From NCBI GenBank assembly GCA_963811055.1, contig CAWEPQ010000014.1, positions 124,001 through 188,000 of the forward strand: DNA of 64,000 bases, written 5' to 3'. The DNA comes from JACVRW01 sp963811055 (GTDB taxonomy: Bacteria; Actinomycetota; Thermoleophilia; Solirubrobacterales; Thermoleophilaceae). Each line of letters opens with the position of its first letter. Position 1 is the first letter of the stretch. Positions 35,087-42,761 of this stretch are shown here, piece by piece. The notes beneath the pieces are model-generated. The model was not told the origin of the DNA. It saw only the letters and a list, made by a program, of their open reading frames with translations, and did not search any database. The position numbers and the translations under genes are program-made.

Positions 35087-35933
35087 TAGGCCCGGCGCTC
35101 GGCGTTCCTCGCGGGCGGCCTCGGCGCGGCGGGGCTCGCGCTGCTGGCCGCGTCCGCCGCGGCCTCGCGCGCCGCGCGCCCGCAGGCGCGGCTGCTGCGA
35201 CGGCTGGCCACCGCCGGCATGCGGCCTTCGCGCCGTGCCGGCGCCGCGCGACCTCGGAGCGCGACTCGACGCCGCGGGCCGGCCGGGCGCACTCGGCACG
35301 CGCGAGGTGATGGCCGCGAAGCTGGCGGCGGCGCTGGCCGGGGGAGTGGCGGGCCTTCTGCTGGCGGCGGCGGCGCCCGGGCGCCTGGGGCCGCTGCTGG
35401 CCGCGCTCCTGCCTGCCGCCGGCTTCCTGGCGCCCGACCTCTGGCTCGGGCGCGTGGCCTCCGCGCGGGCACGCAGCGCCCGGCGCGACCTGCCGGCCAT
35501 GCTCGACCTGCTGCGCGTGACCGTCGAGTCGGGGGCGTCGCTGACCGAGGCGCTGCGAGCGGTGGGCCGCGAGGGTCGCGGCCCGCTGGCGGCGGAGTGG
35601 CGCGCGGCGGGGCGGCGGGTGGCGCTGGGCGCCCCGCTGGCGGAGGCGCTGGAGGAGGTTCACCGCAGGCTGCCCTTGCCCGAGTTGGCGGCGTTAGTGG
35701 GCGCGCTCGAGCGCTCGCGGCGCCACGGCGTGCCGCTGGCGGACACGCTCACAGCGCAGGCGCGCGAGGCCCGCGCCGGCCTGGCACGCGCGGCGCGCGA
35801 GCACGCGGCCCGGGCCGGCCCCAAGATCCAGCTGGTCGTGGCACTGCTGCTGGTGCCGTCGGTGCTGCTGCTCGTGGCGGCGGCGCTGCTGTCCGCGGTG
35901 CTCGACTCGGGCGGCACGCTCCTCCCCACCTAG
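35083..35933 (+). CDS. tadC: TadC-like pilus assembly membrane protein, apparent frameshifts
   Basis: About 283 codons if frames are joined. GTG 35083 overlaps the tadB stop. The N-terminus starts MIGPALG, then shifts near 35100 into FLAGGLGAAGLALLAASAAA and again near 35230 into PAPRDLGARLDAAGRPGALG. From 35235 the frame is clean: two central helices (LAAALAGGVAGLLLAAAAPG; LAALLPAAGFLAPDLWLGRV), the T2SSF domain (RRDLPAMLDLLRVTVESGAS; LERSRRHGVPLADTLTAQAR) and a C-terminal helix (IQLVVALLLVPSVLLLVAAA). No prepilin, peptidase or TadE/F gene follows, so the locus is incomplete here. The stop codon TAG sits exactly at the left end of the element at 35933-36096. Confidence 0.78.
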
Positions 35934-36096
35934 GTGGGTGCTCCGCGACCCCGCGCACGCGGGTGACGCGCGGATCCCTTCGCCGGATCGGGGTCATCGG
36001 GCTCGCCGATACACCCGTGTATCGGCGTCGCCCTGCTTCCCCCGCCCGACTCGGTCCCGCGCGCCCCCGCGCACACGCGGCCACGGATCACCCACC
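35933..36096. repeat. 164-bp element with terminal inverted repeats flanked by TA; contains a hairpin
   Basis: The ends GGTGGGTGCTCCGCGACC and (on the other strand) GGTGGGTGATCCGTGGCC match at 24 of the first 31 positions, the first 8 perfectly. TA lies directly outside both ends (35931-35932 and 36097-36098). Inside, CGCCGATACA-CCCG-TGTATCGGCG (36004-36027) is a perfect 10-bp stem-loop. No coding potential is seen. It could be a MITE-like insertion with TA target duplication, or a large structured RNA closed by the same pairing. It fills the space right after tadC. From 36097 to 36300 I see nothing further that I can name. Confidence 0.5.
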
Positions 36097-36300
36097 TAGC
36101 CCCACCACGGGCTTCAGAACCTGCACGAGGGCCTGCAGGTGGGATTTCTGGGTGCACGATTGCGCCCGTATTGCCGTTCTGGCCCTTCGCGACCGCCGAA
36201 AACGCGATCCCACCCACACGCCCTGGAGGCGCGGGAGGCCGCTCTAGAAGCGGGACTGCCGCCGCCGACACCTCGCTCTCGAGGCCAATCGGGCATCAAA

Positions 36301-36345
36301 GTGGGGAATCGTGTTGCAGAGTGGGAGCAGGTGGGGTACTGTGGC
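36301..36345 (+). promoter_or_regulatory. mraZ/dcw promoter with 10-bp-spaced MraZ-box repeats
   Basis: Five GTG triplets fall at exact 10-bp spacing (36301, 36311, 36321, 36331, 36341); three of them read GTGGG. MraZ proteins are known to bind tandem TGGGN repeats spaced 10 bp in the promoter of their own operon. A promoter fits inside the array: TTGCAG (36314-36319), 17 bp, TACTGT (36337-36342). The repressor would therefore cover the promoter. This is the only strong promoter seen ahead of the dcw cluster. Confidence 0.75.
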
Positions 36346-36358
36346 ACCCATCAAGCGA

Positions 36359-36395
36359 CCGGAGTGGCGGGGCTCCTCCCACTCCGCCACTCCGG
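36359..36395 (+). terminator. Terminator-like hairpin in the mraZ leader (possible attenuator)
   Basis: CCGGAGTGGCGG (36359-36370) and CCGCCACTCCGG (36384-36395) form a perfect 12-bp stem with a 13-base loop, followed by TCCGACTCTTCTTTTCGG. It lies between the promoter and the mraZ start at 36421. The shape is that of an intrinsic terminator with a mixed pyrimidine tail, so readthrough into the dcw operon may be regulated. Confidence 0.6.
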
Positions 36396-36420
36396 TCCGA
36401 CTCTTCTTTTCGGATGGATC

Positions 36421-36855
36421 TTGGCTTTTCGAGGGCACTACGAGCACTCGCTGGACGCAAAGAACCGGCTCAGCATTCCGGCGCGCTTTCGTGCGCCGTT
36501 CTCGAGCGGAGTGGTTCTCGCCAAGGACCCCGAGACCTGCGTGGCGGTGTGGACCCCCGAGACCCACGAATCGATCATCGAGCGGGCGCTCGGAGACCTC
36601 AATCCGATGGGCTCCCAGTACCGCCAGCTGTCGCGCTTCTACCAGGGCAACTCGTTCGAGATCGAGCTCGACGCCGCCGGGCGGGTGACGCTCCCGCCGC
36701 CCCTTCTCGCGCACGCGGCGATCGAGAAGGAAGTTGTCGTCGTGGGCGTAGGGGACCATCTCGAGGTGTGGGGACGGGCCCGGTGGGAGGACGAGCAGCG
36801 CAGGCTCGACGCCGAGATCGAGGAGGTGACGGAACGCCTTGGCCATGCTTCTTGA
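36421..36855 (+). CDS. mraZ: Transcriptional regulator MraZ
   Basis: 144 residues from the TTG at 36421, preceded by GGATGGA; this gives MAFRGHYEHSLDAKNRLSIP, the family's standard N-terminus and length. No ATG is available nearby. MraZ is an AbrB-fold octamer that binds TGGGN repeats and represses the dcw operon. Two repeats of the domain are visible: DAKNRLSIPARFRAPF near residue 11 and ELDAAGRVTLPPPLLAHAAI near 83, each with the DxxGR/DxxNR DNA-binding loop. It overlaps rsmH by 11 bases. Its candidate operator lies 80-120 bases upstream. Confidence 0.93.
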   Translation: MAFRGHYEHSLDAKNRLSIPARFRAPFSSGVVLAKDPETCVAVWTPETHESIIERALGDLNPMGSQYRQLSRFYQGNSFEIELDAAGRVTLPPPLLAHAAIEKEVVVVGVGDHLEVWGRARWEDEQRRLDAEIEEVTERLGHAS

Positions 36856-37813
36856 CATGACCCGCACGCACGTACCCGTGCTTGCAGGCGAGCTGATCGA
36901 CATCACCGCGCCCGCCGCCGGCGAGACCGCCGTGGACTGCACCTTCGGCGCGGGCGGTCACGCGCGCCTCGTGGCAGGCCGGCTCGGGTCCTCGGGCACG
37001 CTCGTGTGCATCGACCGCGACCCGGTGGCCGAGGAGCGCTTCCAGGAGCTCGCCGACGAGGTCGCCTGCCAGACCCGCTTCCTGCGCATGGACTACGCCG
37101 ACGGCCTGGCTCTCCTGGCCGATGAGGGCACGGAGGCCGACCTCGTGTACCTGGACCTGGGCATCTCGTCCATGCAGGTGGACGCGCGCGAGCGCGGCTT
37201 CTCGTACTCCTACGACGCGCCGCTCGACATGCGGATGGACCCCGATCAGGACGTGGACGCCCGCGAGATCGTGAACGGCTGGGAGGAGCGCCGCCTCTCG
37301 CAGCTCTTCCGCCGCTACGGCGAAGAGCCTTCGGCCCGCCGGATCGCGCGTGAGATCGTGCGCCGCCGCGAGCGCGCGCCGATCGACACCACCGCGGAGC
37401 TCGTGGCGGCCGTGGAGGCCGCGCTGCCGGCCGCCGTGCGGCGCAGCTTCGGCGGCGGACACCCGGCCAAGCGCGTGTTCCAGGCCGTGAGGATCGCCGT
37501 GAACGACGAGCTGGAGTCGCTCGACCGGGCGCTGCCGCTCGGCTGGGACCTGCTGCGCGACGGCGGGCGCTTGGCCGCGATCTCCTTCCACTCGCTCGAG
37601 GACCGGCGCGTCAAGCGCTTCCTGGTCGAGCGCGCGCGCGGCTGCGTGTGCCCGCCCGACTTCCCCATCTGCGTGTGCGGGCACGAGCCCGAGGCGGAGC
37701 TGCTCACCCGCAGGGCCGTGGGCCCCACCCCCGGCGAGGTCGCAGACAACCCGCGGTCGCGCTCAGGCAAGCTCCGCGCCGCCCGCAAGCTCGCCCCGGG
37801 CGAGGCCGCCTGA
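36845..37813 (+). CDS. rsmH: 16S rRNA (cytosine1402-N4)-methyltransferase
   Basis: 322 residues from the ATG at 36845 (MLLDMTRTHVPVLAGELIDI); an ATG at 36857 is also in frame. It methylates C1402 of 16S rRNA using S-adenosylmethionine. Motifs: VDCTFGAGGHARLVAGRLG (SAM site) near residue 28, LVYLDLGISSMQVDARERGF near 98, DAPLDMRMDP near 121, GGHPAKRVFQAVRIAVNDEL near 202, ISFHSLEDRRVKRF near 243. A Cys-rich insert (GCVCPPDFPICVCG) near residue 262 is common in Gram-positive RsmH. It overlaps mraZ and ftsL, as usual for the dcw cluster. Confidence 0.95.
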   Translation: MLLDMTRTHVPVLAGELIDITAPAAGETAVDCTFGAGGHARLVAGRLGSSGTLVCIDRDPVAEERFQELADEVACQTRFLRMDYADGLALLADEGTEADLVYLDLGISSMQVDARERGFSYSYDAPLDMRMDPDQDVDAREIVNGWEERRLSQLFRRYGEEPSARRIAREIVRRRERAPIDTTAELVAAVEAALPAAVRRSFGGGHPAKRVFQAVRIAVNDELESLDRALPLGWDLLRDGGRLAAISFHSLEDRRVKRFLVERARGCVCPPDFPICVCGHEPEAELLTRRAVGPTPGEVADNPRSRSGKLRAARKLAPGEAA

Positions 37814-38583
37814 TGGCACCTCCCGCCAGCGCCGCAGCCCGGACGGCCGCCCCCGCCACCCATGGCGGAGCCGCTCGCCCGGCACCGGCCCGGCGTCCGC
37901 AGCAGCGGCCCGCTCGCCCGCAGCGGCGCGTGTCCGGACGTGCGGCGCCCGCGCCCGCGCGTAACGGCACGGTGGCGCTTCCCGTCCGCGTGGGCAACGC
38001 GCCGTTCGCGCGCACGCTGCGCTCCCGTACCAGCGGAGTGCTCGACGCCCTGCTCGCGGGCCGTGGCTGGATCGTGCTCGTGGGGGTTCTGCTCGTGGGC
38101 ATCGTCTTCTTCAACGTGGACCTTCTGCGGATGAACCGCGAGATCGCGCTCACCGCGGAGAAGAGCACGGCGCTGAAGCGCGACAACGCCCGCCTGCGCC
38201 AGGAGGCCGCCCTGCTCGGCTCGAGCGAGCGCATCCGCGACGCCGCCACCGAGCTGGGCCTGGTGCTGCCCGGCGCCGGCGACGTGCGCTACCTGAAGGC
38301 GCATCCTGAGTTCGACGCGCGCAAGGCCGCGCGCACCATCGTGGAGCCCACCGAGGTGGCCGCGTTGCCTGTCGAGACCGTGATCGAGCCGCCGACAGCC
38401 ACGACGCCGACGGCCACCGATCCCACGGCGGTCGCGCCACCCACGGATTCCACAGCCGCGCTGCCGGATGCCACCGTGACCGGCGAGACCCCCACGGCCG
38501 GAACGGTGGGTGAGGGCACGACCGCGGTCGCGCCCACCGCCACCGGCGAGGCTGTCGCGCCCACGACGGACTCGTCGGGCTAG
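37813..38583 (+). CDS. ftsL: FtsL-like septum protein with long disordered ends
   Basis: 256 residues, ATG start overlapping rsmH (TGATG). The N-terminal 75 residues are basic and Ala/Pro-rich, then one membrane helix (GWIVLVGVLLVGIVFFNVDL) is followed by a leucine-zipper-like coiled coil (REIALTAEKSTALKRDNARL; LGSSERIRDAATELGL) and the Tyr-Leu motif GDVRYLKAH. This is the FtsL/DivIC layout, and the position between rsmH and ftsI is diagnostic. The last 90 residues are Thr/Ala/Pro repeats (TATTPTATDPTAVAPPTDST), longer than in model organisms. FtsL joins the FtsQLB complex that activates FtsW-FtsI. Confidence 0.85.
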   Translation: MAPPASAAARTAAPATHGGAARPAPARRPQQRPARPQRRVSGRAAPAPARNGTVALPVRVGNAPFARTLRSRTSGVLDALLAGRGWIVLVGVLLVGIVFFNVDLLRMNREIALTAEKSTALKRDNARLRQEAALLGSSERIRDAATELGLVLPGAGDVRYLKAHPEFDARKAARTIVEPTEVAALPVETVIEPPTATTPTATDPTAVAPPTDSTAALPDATVTGETPTAGTVGEGTTAVAPTATGEAVAPTTDSSG

Positions 38584-38585
38584 GC

Positions 38586-40223
38586 GTGCGCCTGGTCGAG
38601 CGCAGGATCGGGCTGCTCTTCGCCGTATTTCTCGCGCTCCTCTCGATCGCCGCCGTGCGGGCGATCTGGATCGGCACCGTGCGCGCCGGATCGCTCAAGG
38701 AGCGCGCCGCCACCCAGCAGGAGGAGGACCTGACGGTCAGCGCCAAGCGCGGCACGATCTTCGACCGCAACGGGCTCGAGCTGGCGGTGTCGGAGGACGC
38801 GATCACCGTGTTCGCCAACCCGTTCCTGATCGACAACCCCGCCAAGGTGGCCGCGCAGCTGGCGCCGCTGCTGGACATGCCCGAGGCCGAGCTGCTGAAG
38901 AAGATCTCCGGCGAGGCCGGATTCGTCTATCTCCGCCGCAAGATGGACGCCTGGGCCGGTCACAAGGTCCAACAGCTGAAGATCGAGGGCATCGGCACCG
39001 TGACGGAGCCCAAGCGGAGCTATCCGCAGGGCTGGCTGGCGGCGCAGGTGCTGGGCATGGTGGGCACTGAGAACGTCGGGCTCTCCGGGCTCGAGTACTC
39101 GCGTGACGAGGATCTGAGCGGCTCCGACGGAACCCGCCGGCTGGTTAAGGACGCGCTCGGGGAGCCGGTGAGCATGGTCGAGACCAAGCGCTCCTCACCT
39201 GGCAAGAACCTGCGGCTGACGATCGACGCCGCGATCCAGGAGCGCGCCGAGGAGGTGCTCGGCGAGGTGGGGTCCACATGGCGGCCCAAGGGCGCCACCG
39301 CGCTGGTGCTCGACCCGCGCACCGGCGCCGTGCTCGCGCTGGCCAACTGGCCGCGCGTGGACGCCAACGACCCGGGCGGATCCCCCGCTTGGGCGCGCCG
39401 TGACCGCTCGGTGGCCGTGAACTACGAGCCGGGATCGACCTTCAAGCCGTTCACCGTGTCGGGTGCCCTCCAGGACCGGGCCATCGAGCCTGACACCCCG
39501 TTCGACCTGCCACCGCAGATCCGCGTGGCGGACCGCGTGGTCGGCGAGGCGCACGACCGCGGCCGCGTGACGCTGAGCGTGTCCGAGATCCTGGCCCAGT
39601 CCTCGAACGTGGGCTCCGTGATGATCGGCCTCAAGCTCGGCGCTCGCAAGTTCGACCGCTGGGTGCACCGCTTCGGGTTCGGCAGTGCCACCGGCATCGA
39701 GCTGCCCGGGGAGCAGACCGGCATCGTTCCGAGATACGCGAAGTACTCGGGCTCCTCGATCGGCAACCTGCCCATCGGGCAGGGTCTGGCGGTCACGCCG
39801 ATGCAGATGGCCAAGGGCTACACGGCCATCGCCAACCACGGCGTCATGCGCTCGCCCTACATCGTGGCCGGGGAGCGCCGGCCCGGCAAGCGCGTTCTCT
39901 CGCGGAACACCGCCGACGAGGTCTCGAAGATGCTCGAGGGCGTGCTCGGCCCCGGCGGTACCGCGCAGGAGGCCCAGGTGGAGGGCTACAAGCTGGCCGG
40001 CAAGACCGGCACGGCGGAGAAGCCCGACGGCAAGGGCGGCTACTCGAAGACCAAGTTCGTGGCCTCGTTCATCGGCTACGCGCCGGCCCGCGACCCGCGG
40101 CTGCTGGTGGCGGTGATGGTGGACGAGCCCCAGGGCGACATCTACGGCGGCACGGTGGCAGCGCCGGCGTTCGAGAGCATCGCGGAGTTCGCGCTCCCGT
40201 ACCTGAGGATCCCGCCCGGCTAG
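38586..40223 (+). CDS. ftsI: Division-specific penicillin-binding protein FtsI (PBP2b/3 class)
   Basis: 545 residues, GTG start. Class B transpeptidase that cross-links septal peptidoglycan. One N-terminal membrane helix (IGLLFAVFLALLSIAAVRAI), dimerisation/pedestal domain (KRGTIFDRNGLELAVSEDAI; YPQGWLAAQVLGMVGTENVG; GLEYSRDEDLSG), and the transpeptidase domain with all three motifs: SxxK at 284-287 (EPGSTFKPF), SxN at 339-341 (AQSSNVGS), KTG at 473-475 (AGKTGTAEK). No PASTA repeats. It is 3 bases after ftsL. It is the last gene before the first antisense insertion; murE resumes at 41334 with its own start region. Confidence 0.94.
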   Translation: MRLVERRIGLLFAVFLALLSIAAVRAIWIGTVRAGSLKERAATQQEEDLTVSAKRGTIFDRNGLELAVSEDAITVFANPFLIDNPAKVAAQLAPLLDMPEAELLKKISGEAGFVYLRRKMDAWAGHKVQQLKIEGIGTVTEPKRSYPQGWLAAQVLGMVGTENVGLSGLEYSRDEDLSGSDGTRRLVKDALGEPVSMVETKRSSPGKNLRLTIDAAIQERAEEVLGEVGSTWRPKGATALVLDPRTGAVLALANWPRVDANDPGGSPAWARRDRSVAVNYEPGSTFKPFTVSGALQDRAIEPDTPFDLPPQIRVADRVVGEAHDRGRVTLSVSEILAQSSNVGSVMIGLKLGARKFDRWVHRFGFGSATGIELPGEQTGIVPRYAKYSGSSIGNLPIGQGLAVTPMQMAKGYTAIANHGVMRSPYIVAGERRPGKRVLSRNTADEVSKMLEGVLGPGGTAQEAQVEGYKLAGKTGTAEKPDGKGGYSKTKFVASFIGYAPARDPRLLVAVMVDEPQGDIYGGTVAAPAFESIAEFALPYLRIPPG

Positions 40224-41215
40224 GGCTCGTCGGGCCCGCTGAGGGCCGCGCGCATCCGCGCCTGGGCCTCGCGCTGCTCCTGGCCGGCGCGCTCGGCGGC
40301 GAACAGCTCGGTCTCGAGCTTCGAGATCCGCTCCTCGAGCATTCGCCGGCGCCGCGTCTCGCTGTCCAGGCGGGCCCGCAGCGTGCGCTCCTCGTGCCCC
40401 GCGTGCTCGGCCTCCGCGCGCGCCCGGACGGCGTCGGACTCCGCGTCGGTCAGCTTGGTGCGCAGCACCTCCAGCTCGACTGTGCGGGCCTCCACCTCCA
40501 TCCTCGCGGTGGCCAGCTCGCGGTGGTGCTCGCGCGAGCGCACGAGCGCCTCGTCGAGGCGCGTCTCGGCCTTGGAGAGGCGCGCCCGCAGCTCGTACTC
40601 CTCCTCGACCCCCTCGTCGGCGTGCGACTGCGGCTGCGGCGTGACGGGATCGGGGGGCGGCTCGGCCTCCGGCTGCTCCGCCGGCGGATCGTCCACCGCC
40701 TCGAGCTCGCCGGGGGGCTGCGGCAGCGGCAGCCGCTCGATCAGCTGCTGGAGCGAGGCCGTGGTGGCGACCGCGGGCAGGACCTTCAAGCCGGCCAGCG
40801 CGGGAAGGTCCACCGCACCGTGCGCGTCGGCCGGATCCGCCACGGCGAGCACCAGGCGAGGCCCGGCGAAGCCGATCGGAACGCAGTCGTGCTGGCGCGC
40901 GGCGGCGGCCGTCAGGAGGTTGGCGGCGGCCGGATCCACGTCGTAGACGTCGAGATCCACGTACAGGAGCCCGTGGCGCTCAGCCCGCGCGTGCGCCAGC
41001 TGCTCCTCGCTGATGGCGCCCATCTCCACGAGCACGCCCGCCACGGTCGCGCCGGGGCTGCGCGCCGCGCGCACCGCCTGCTCGACGGTGGGACGGTCGG
41101 CGAAGCCCAGCTCGACGATCACGTCGCTGAGGAAGCCCTCGTGGCCGGCGAGCCGGCTCGGCGGAGTGATCCCCTTGGCCTGGGGGCCGATGGACGGCAG
41201 AGGCAGAGCGCTCAC
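40220..41215 (-). CDS. MshEN/GspE N-terminal-like domain protein with coiled coil
   Basis: 331 residues from GTG 41215 (MSALPLPSIGPQAKGITPPS). Residues about 25-85 resemble the N-terminal domain of type II secretion ATPases (FLSDVIVELGFADRPTVEQA; VAGVLVEMGAISEEQLAHAR), a module that in MshE binds cyclic di-GMP; the next part (LVLAVADPADAHGAVDLPAL) also fits GspE N-terminal sequence. No ATPase domain follows. Instead there is a Pro/Glu linker (PPAEQPEAEPPPDPVTPQPQ) and a long coiled coil of about 130 residues (LRARLSKAETRLDEALVRSR; LEERISKLETELFAAERAGQ). It lies antisense inside the dcw cluster between ftsI and murE and overlaps the ftsI end by 4 bases. Function unknown; a scaffold or c-di-GMP-responsive adaptor is possible. 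Confidence 0.72.
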   Translation of the reverse strand: MSALPLPSIGPQAKGITPPSRLAGHEGFLSDVIVELGFADRPTVEQAVRAARSPGATVAGVLVEMGAISEEQLAHARAERHGLLYVDLDVYDVDPAAANLLTAAAARQHDCVPIGFAGPRLVLAVADPADAHGAVDLPALAGLKVLPAVATTASLQQLIERLPLPQPPGELEAVDDPPAEQPEAEPPPDPVTPQPQSHADEGVEEEYELRARLSKAETRLDEALVRSREHHRELATARMEVEARTVELEVLRTKLTDAESDAVRARAEAEHAGHEERTLRARLDSETRRRRMLEERISKLETELFAAERAGQEQREAQARMRAALSGPDEP

Positions 41216-41333
41216 GCCCGGACCCGCGGAGTCACTGGCGCGCACACGAAATCTCCATCGGCCGCGGCCCCGGGAAGGGTGAGCATTTGGGTCCCGAAGA
41301 CGACGGAATGCGCAGGTAGACTGCGCGCGCACC

Positions 41334-42761
41334 ATGACCCTTCGCGAGCTGATGGGGAATGGGGCGCCGGAGGTGGAGGTCTCGGGGCTCGCATACTCGA
41401 CCCAGAGCGTCACACCCGGGACGCTCTTTTTTTGCGTCCCCGGGTTCCGGGCAGACGGCCACGACTTCGCCCCGCAGGCCATCGAGCGCGGGGCGGTGGC
41501 GCTGGTGTGCCAGCGCCCGCTCGGCCTCGGCGTGCCGGAGGTGGTCGTGCCGGACGTCCGGGCGGCGATGGGCCCGGCCGCGGCGCGCTTCCATGGCGAC
41601 CCCACCGCAGAGCTGGACGTGATCGGCATCACCGGCACCAACGGCAAGACGACCACCGCCTTTCTGGCGCGCCACCTGCTCGAGGCGGCCGGGCGCGCCT
41701 CGGGCCTGCTGGGCACGGTCAAGCGCGTGGTGGGCGGGGTGGAGGAGGACGTGGAGCGCACCACCCCGGAGGCGATCGACCTGCAGGCCAGCTTCCGGCG
41801 GATGGTGGACGCGGGCGACACGGCATGCGTGATGGAGGTGTCCTCGCACGCGCTCGAGCTCGGGCGAGCCGCCGGCATCCACTTCGCCTGCCGCGTGTTC
41901 ACGAACCTCACCCAGGACCACCTGGACTTCCACCCGTCGATGGACGACTACTTCGCGGCCAAGCGGCGGCTCTTCGAGGGCCCGGGCACCTCGATCGTGA
42001 ACCTCGACGATCCGTGGGGTCGCAAGCTCGCCGCCGAGTTCGACTGCGTGACCTACGCGATCGAGCGCGACGCGGACTACCGGGCCCGAGAGGTGCGCTT
42101 CGACCTCGCCGGCTCCACCCTGGTCTGCGAGACGCCCGACGGGTCGCGCGAGCTGCGCTCGCGGCTACCGGGCGTGTTCAACGTGCAGAACGTGCTCGCG
42201 GCGGTGGCGGCCGTGCGGACGCTGGGGGTCCCGCTCGACACCGTGGCCGAGGCGCTGCCTCTGTTCGAGCGGGTGCCCGGCCGCTTCGAGCCCGTGGACG
42301 AGGGCCAGGACTTCGGGCTGCTCGTGGACTACGCACACACCCCTGACTCGCTCGAGAACGTGCTGCGCGCGGCGCGCGAGCTCACGAGCGGCAGGCTCGT
42401 GGTGGTGTTCGGCGCCGGCGGCGACCGCGACCGCGCCAAGCGGCCGCTGATGGGCGATGCGGCGCGGCGCCTGGCCGACCGCGTGATCGTGACCTCGGAC
42501 AACCCCCGGAGCGAGGACCCCGAGCGGATCATCGACGAGGTCATGGCGGGCGCGGGGGAGGAGGCGCGGCGCGAGGTGGACCGGCGCAGGGCGATAGCGC
42601 TGGCGGTGGAGGACGCGGGCTCGGGCGACGTGATCGTGGTGGCCGGCAAGGGGCACGAGCAGGGCCAGGAGTTCGAGAACGGCCGCAAGGAGCCGTTCGA
42701 CGACGTGACGGTGGCCCGGCAGGCGCTGCGCTCGCGTGCCGGCTACGGGGACGGGGCATGA
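41334..42761 (+). CDS. murE: UDP-MurNAc-tripeptide ligase (meso-diaminopimelate-adding)
   Basis: 475 residues, ATG start at 41334. It adds the third stem-peptide residue to UDP-MurNAc-L-Ala-D-Glu in the cytoplasm. The N-terminal domain (GLAYSTQSVTPGTLFFCVPG) binds the UDP part; ATP-binding loop GITGTNGKTTTAFLARHLLE near residue 99; VMEVSSHALELGRAAG with the carbamylated-Lys region after it; FTNLTQDHLDFHPSMDDYFA; and TSDNPRSEDPERIIDEV near residue 387, where DNPR is the diaminopimelate-specific motif. So the peptidoglycan should contain meso-DAP. It overlaps murF by 4 bases. Confidence 0.95.
   Translation: MTLRELMGNGAPEVEVSGLAYSTQSVTPGTLFFCVPGFRADGHDFAPQAIERGAVALVCQRPLGLGVPEVVVPDVRAAMGPAAARFHGDPTAELDVIGITGTNGKTTTAFLARHLLEAAGRASGLLGTVKRVVGGVEEDVERTTPEAIDLQASFRRMVDAGDTACVMEVSSHALELGRAAGIHFACRVFTNLTQDHLDFHPSMDDYFAAKRRLFEGPGTSIVNLDDPWGRKLAAEFDCVTYAIERDADYRAREVRFDLAGSTLVCETPDGSRELRSRLPGVFNVQNVLAAVAAVRTLGVPLDTVAEALPLFERVPGRFEPVDEGQDFGLLVDYAHTPDSLENVLRAARELTSGRLVVVFGAGGDRDRAKRPLMGDAARRLADRVIVTSDNPRSEDPERIIDEVMAGAGEEARREVDRRRAIALAVEDAGSGDVIVVAGKGHEQGQEFENGRKEPFDDVTVARQALRSRAGYGDGA

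Noticed and set aside
36139..36420. Long N-terminal extension of MraZ from 36139
   Set aside because: It would run through the promoter and MraZ boxes; TTG 36421 gives the exact family length and N-terminus.
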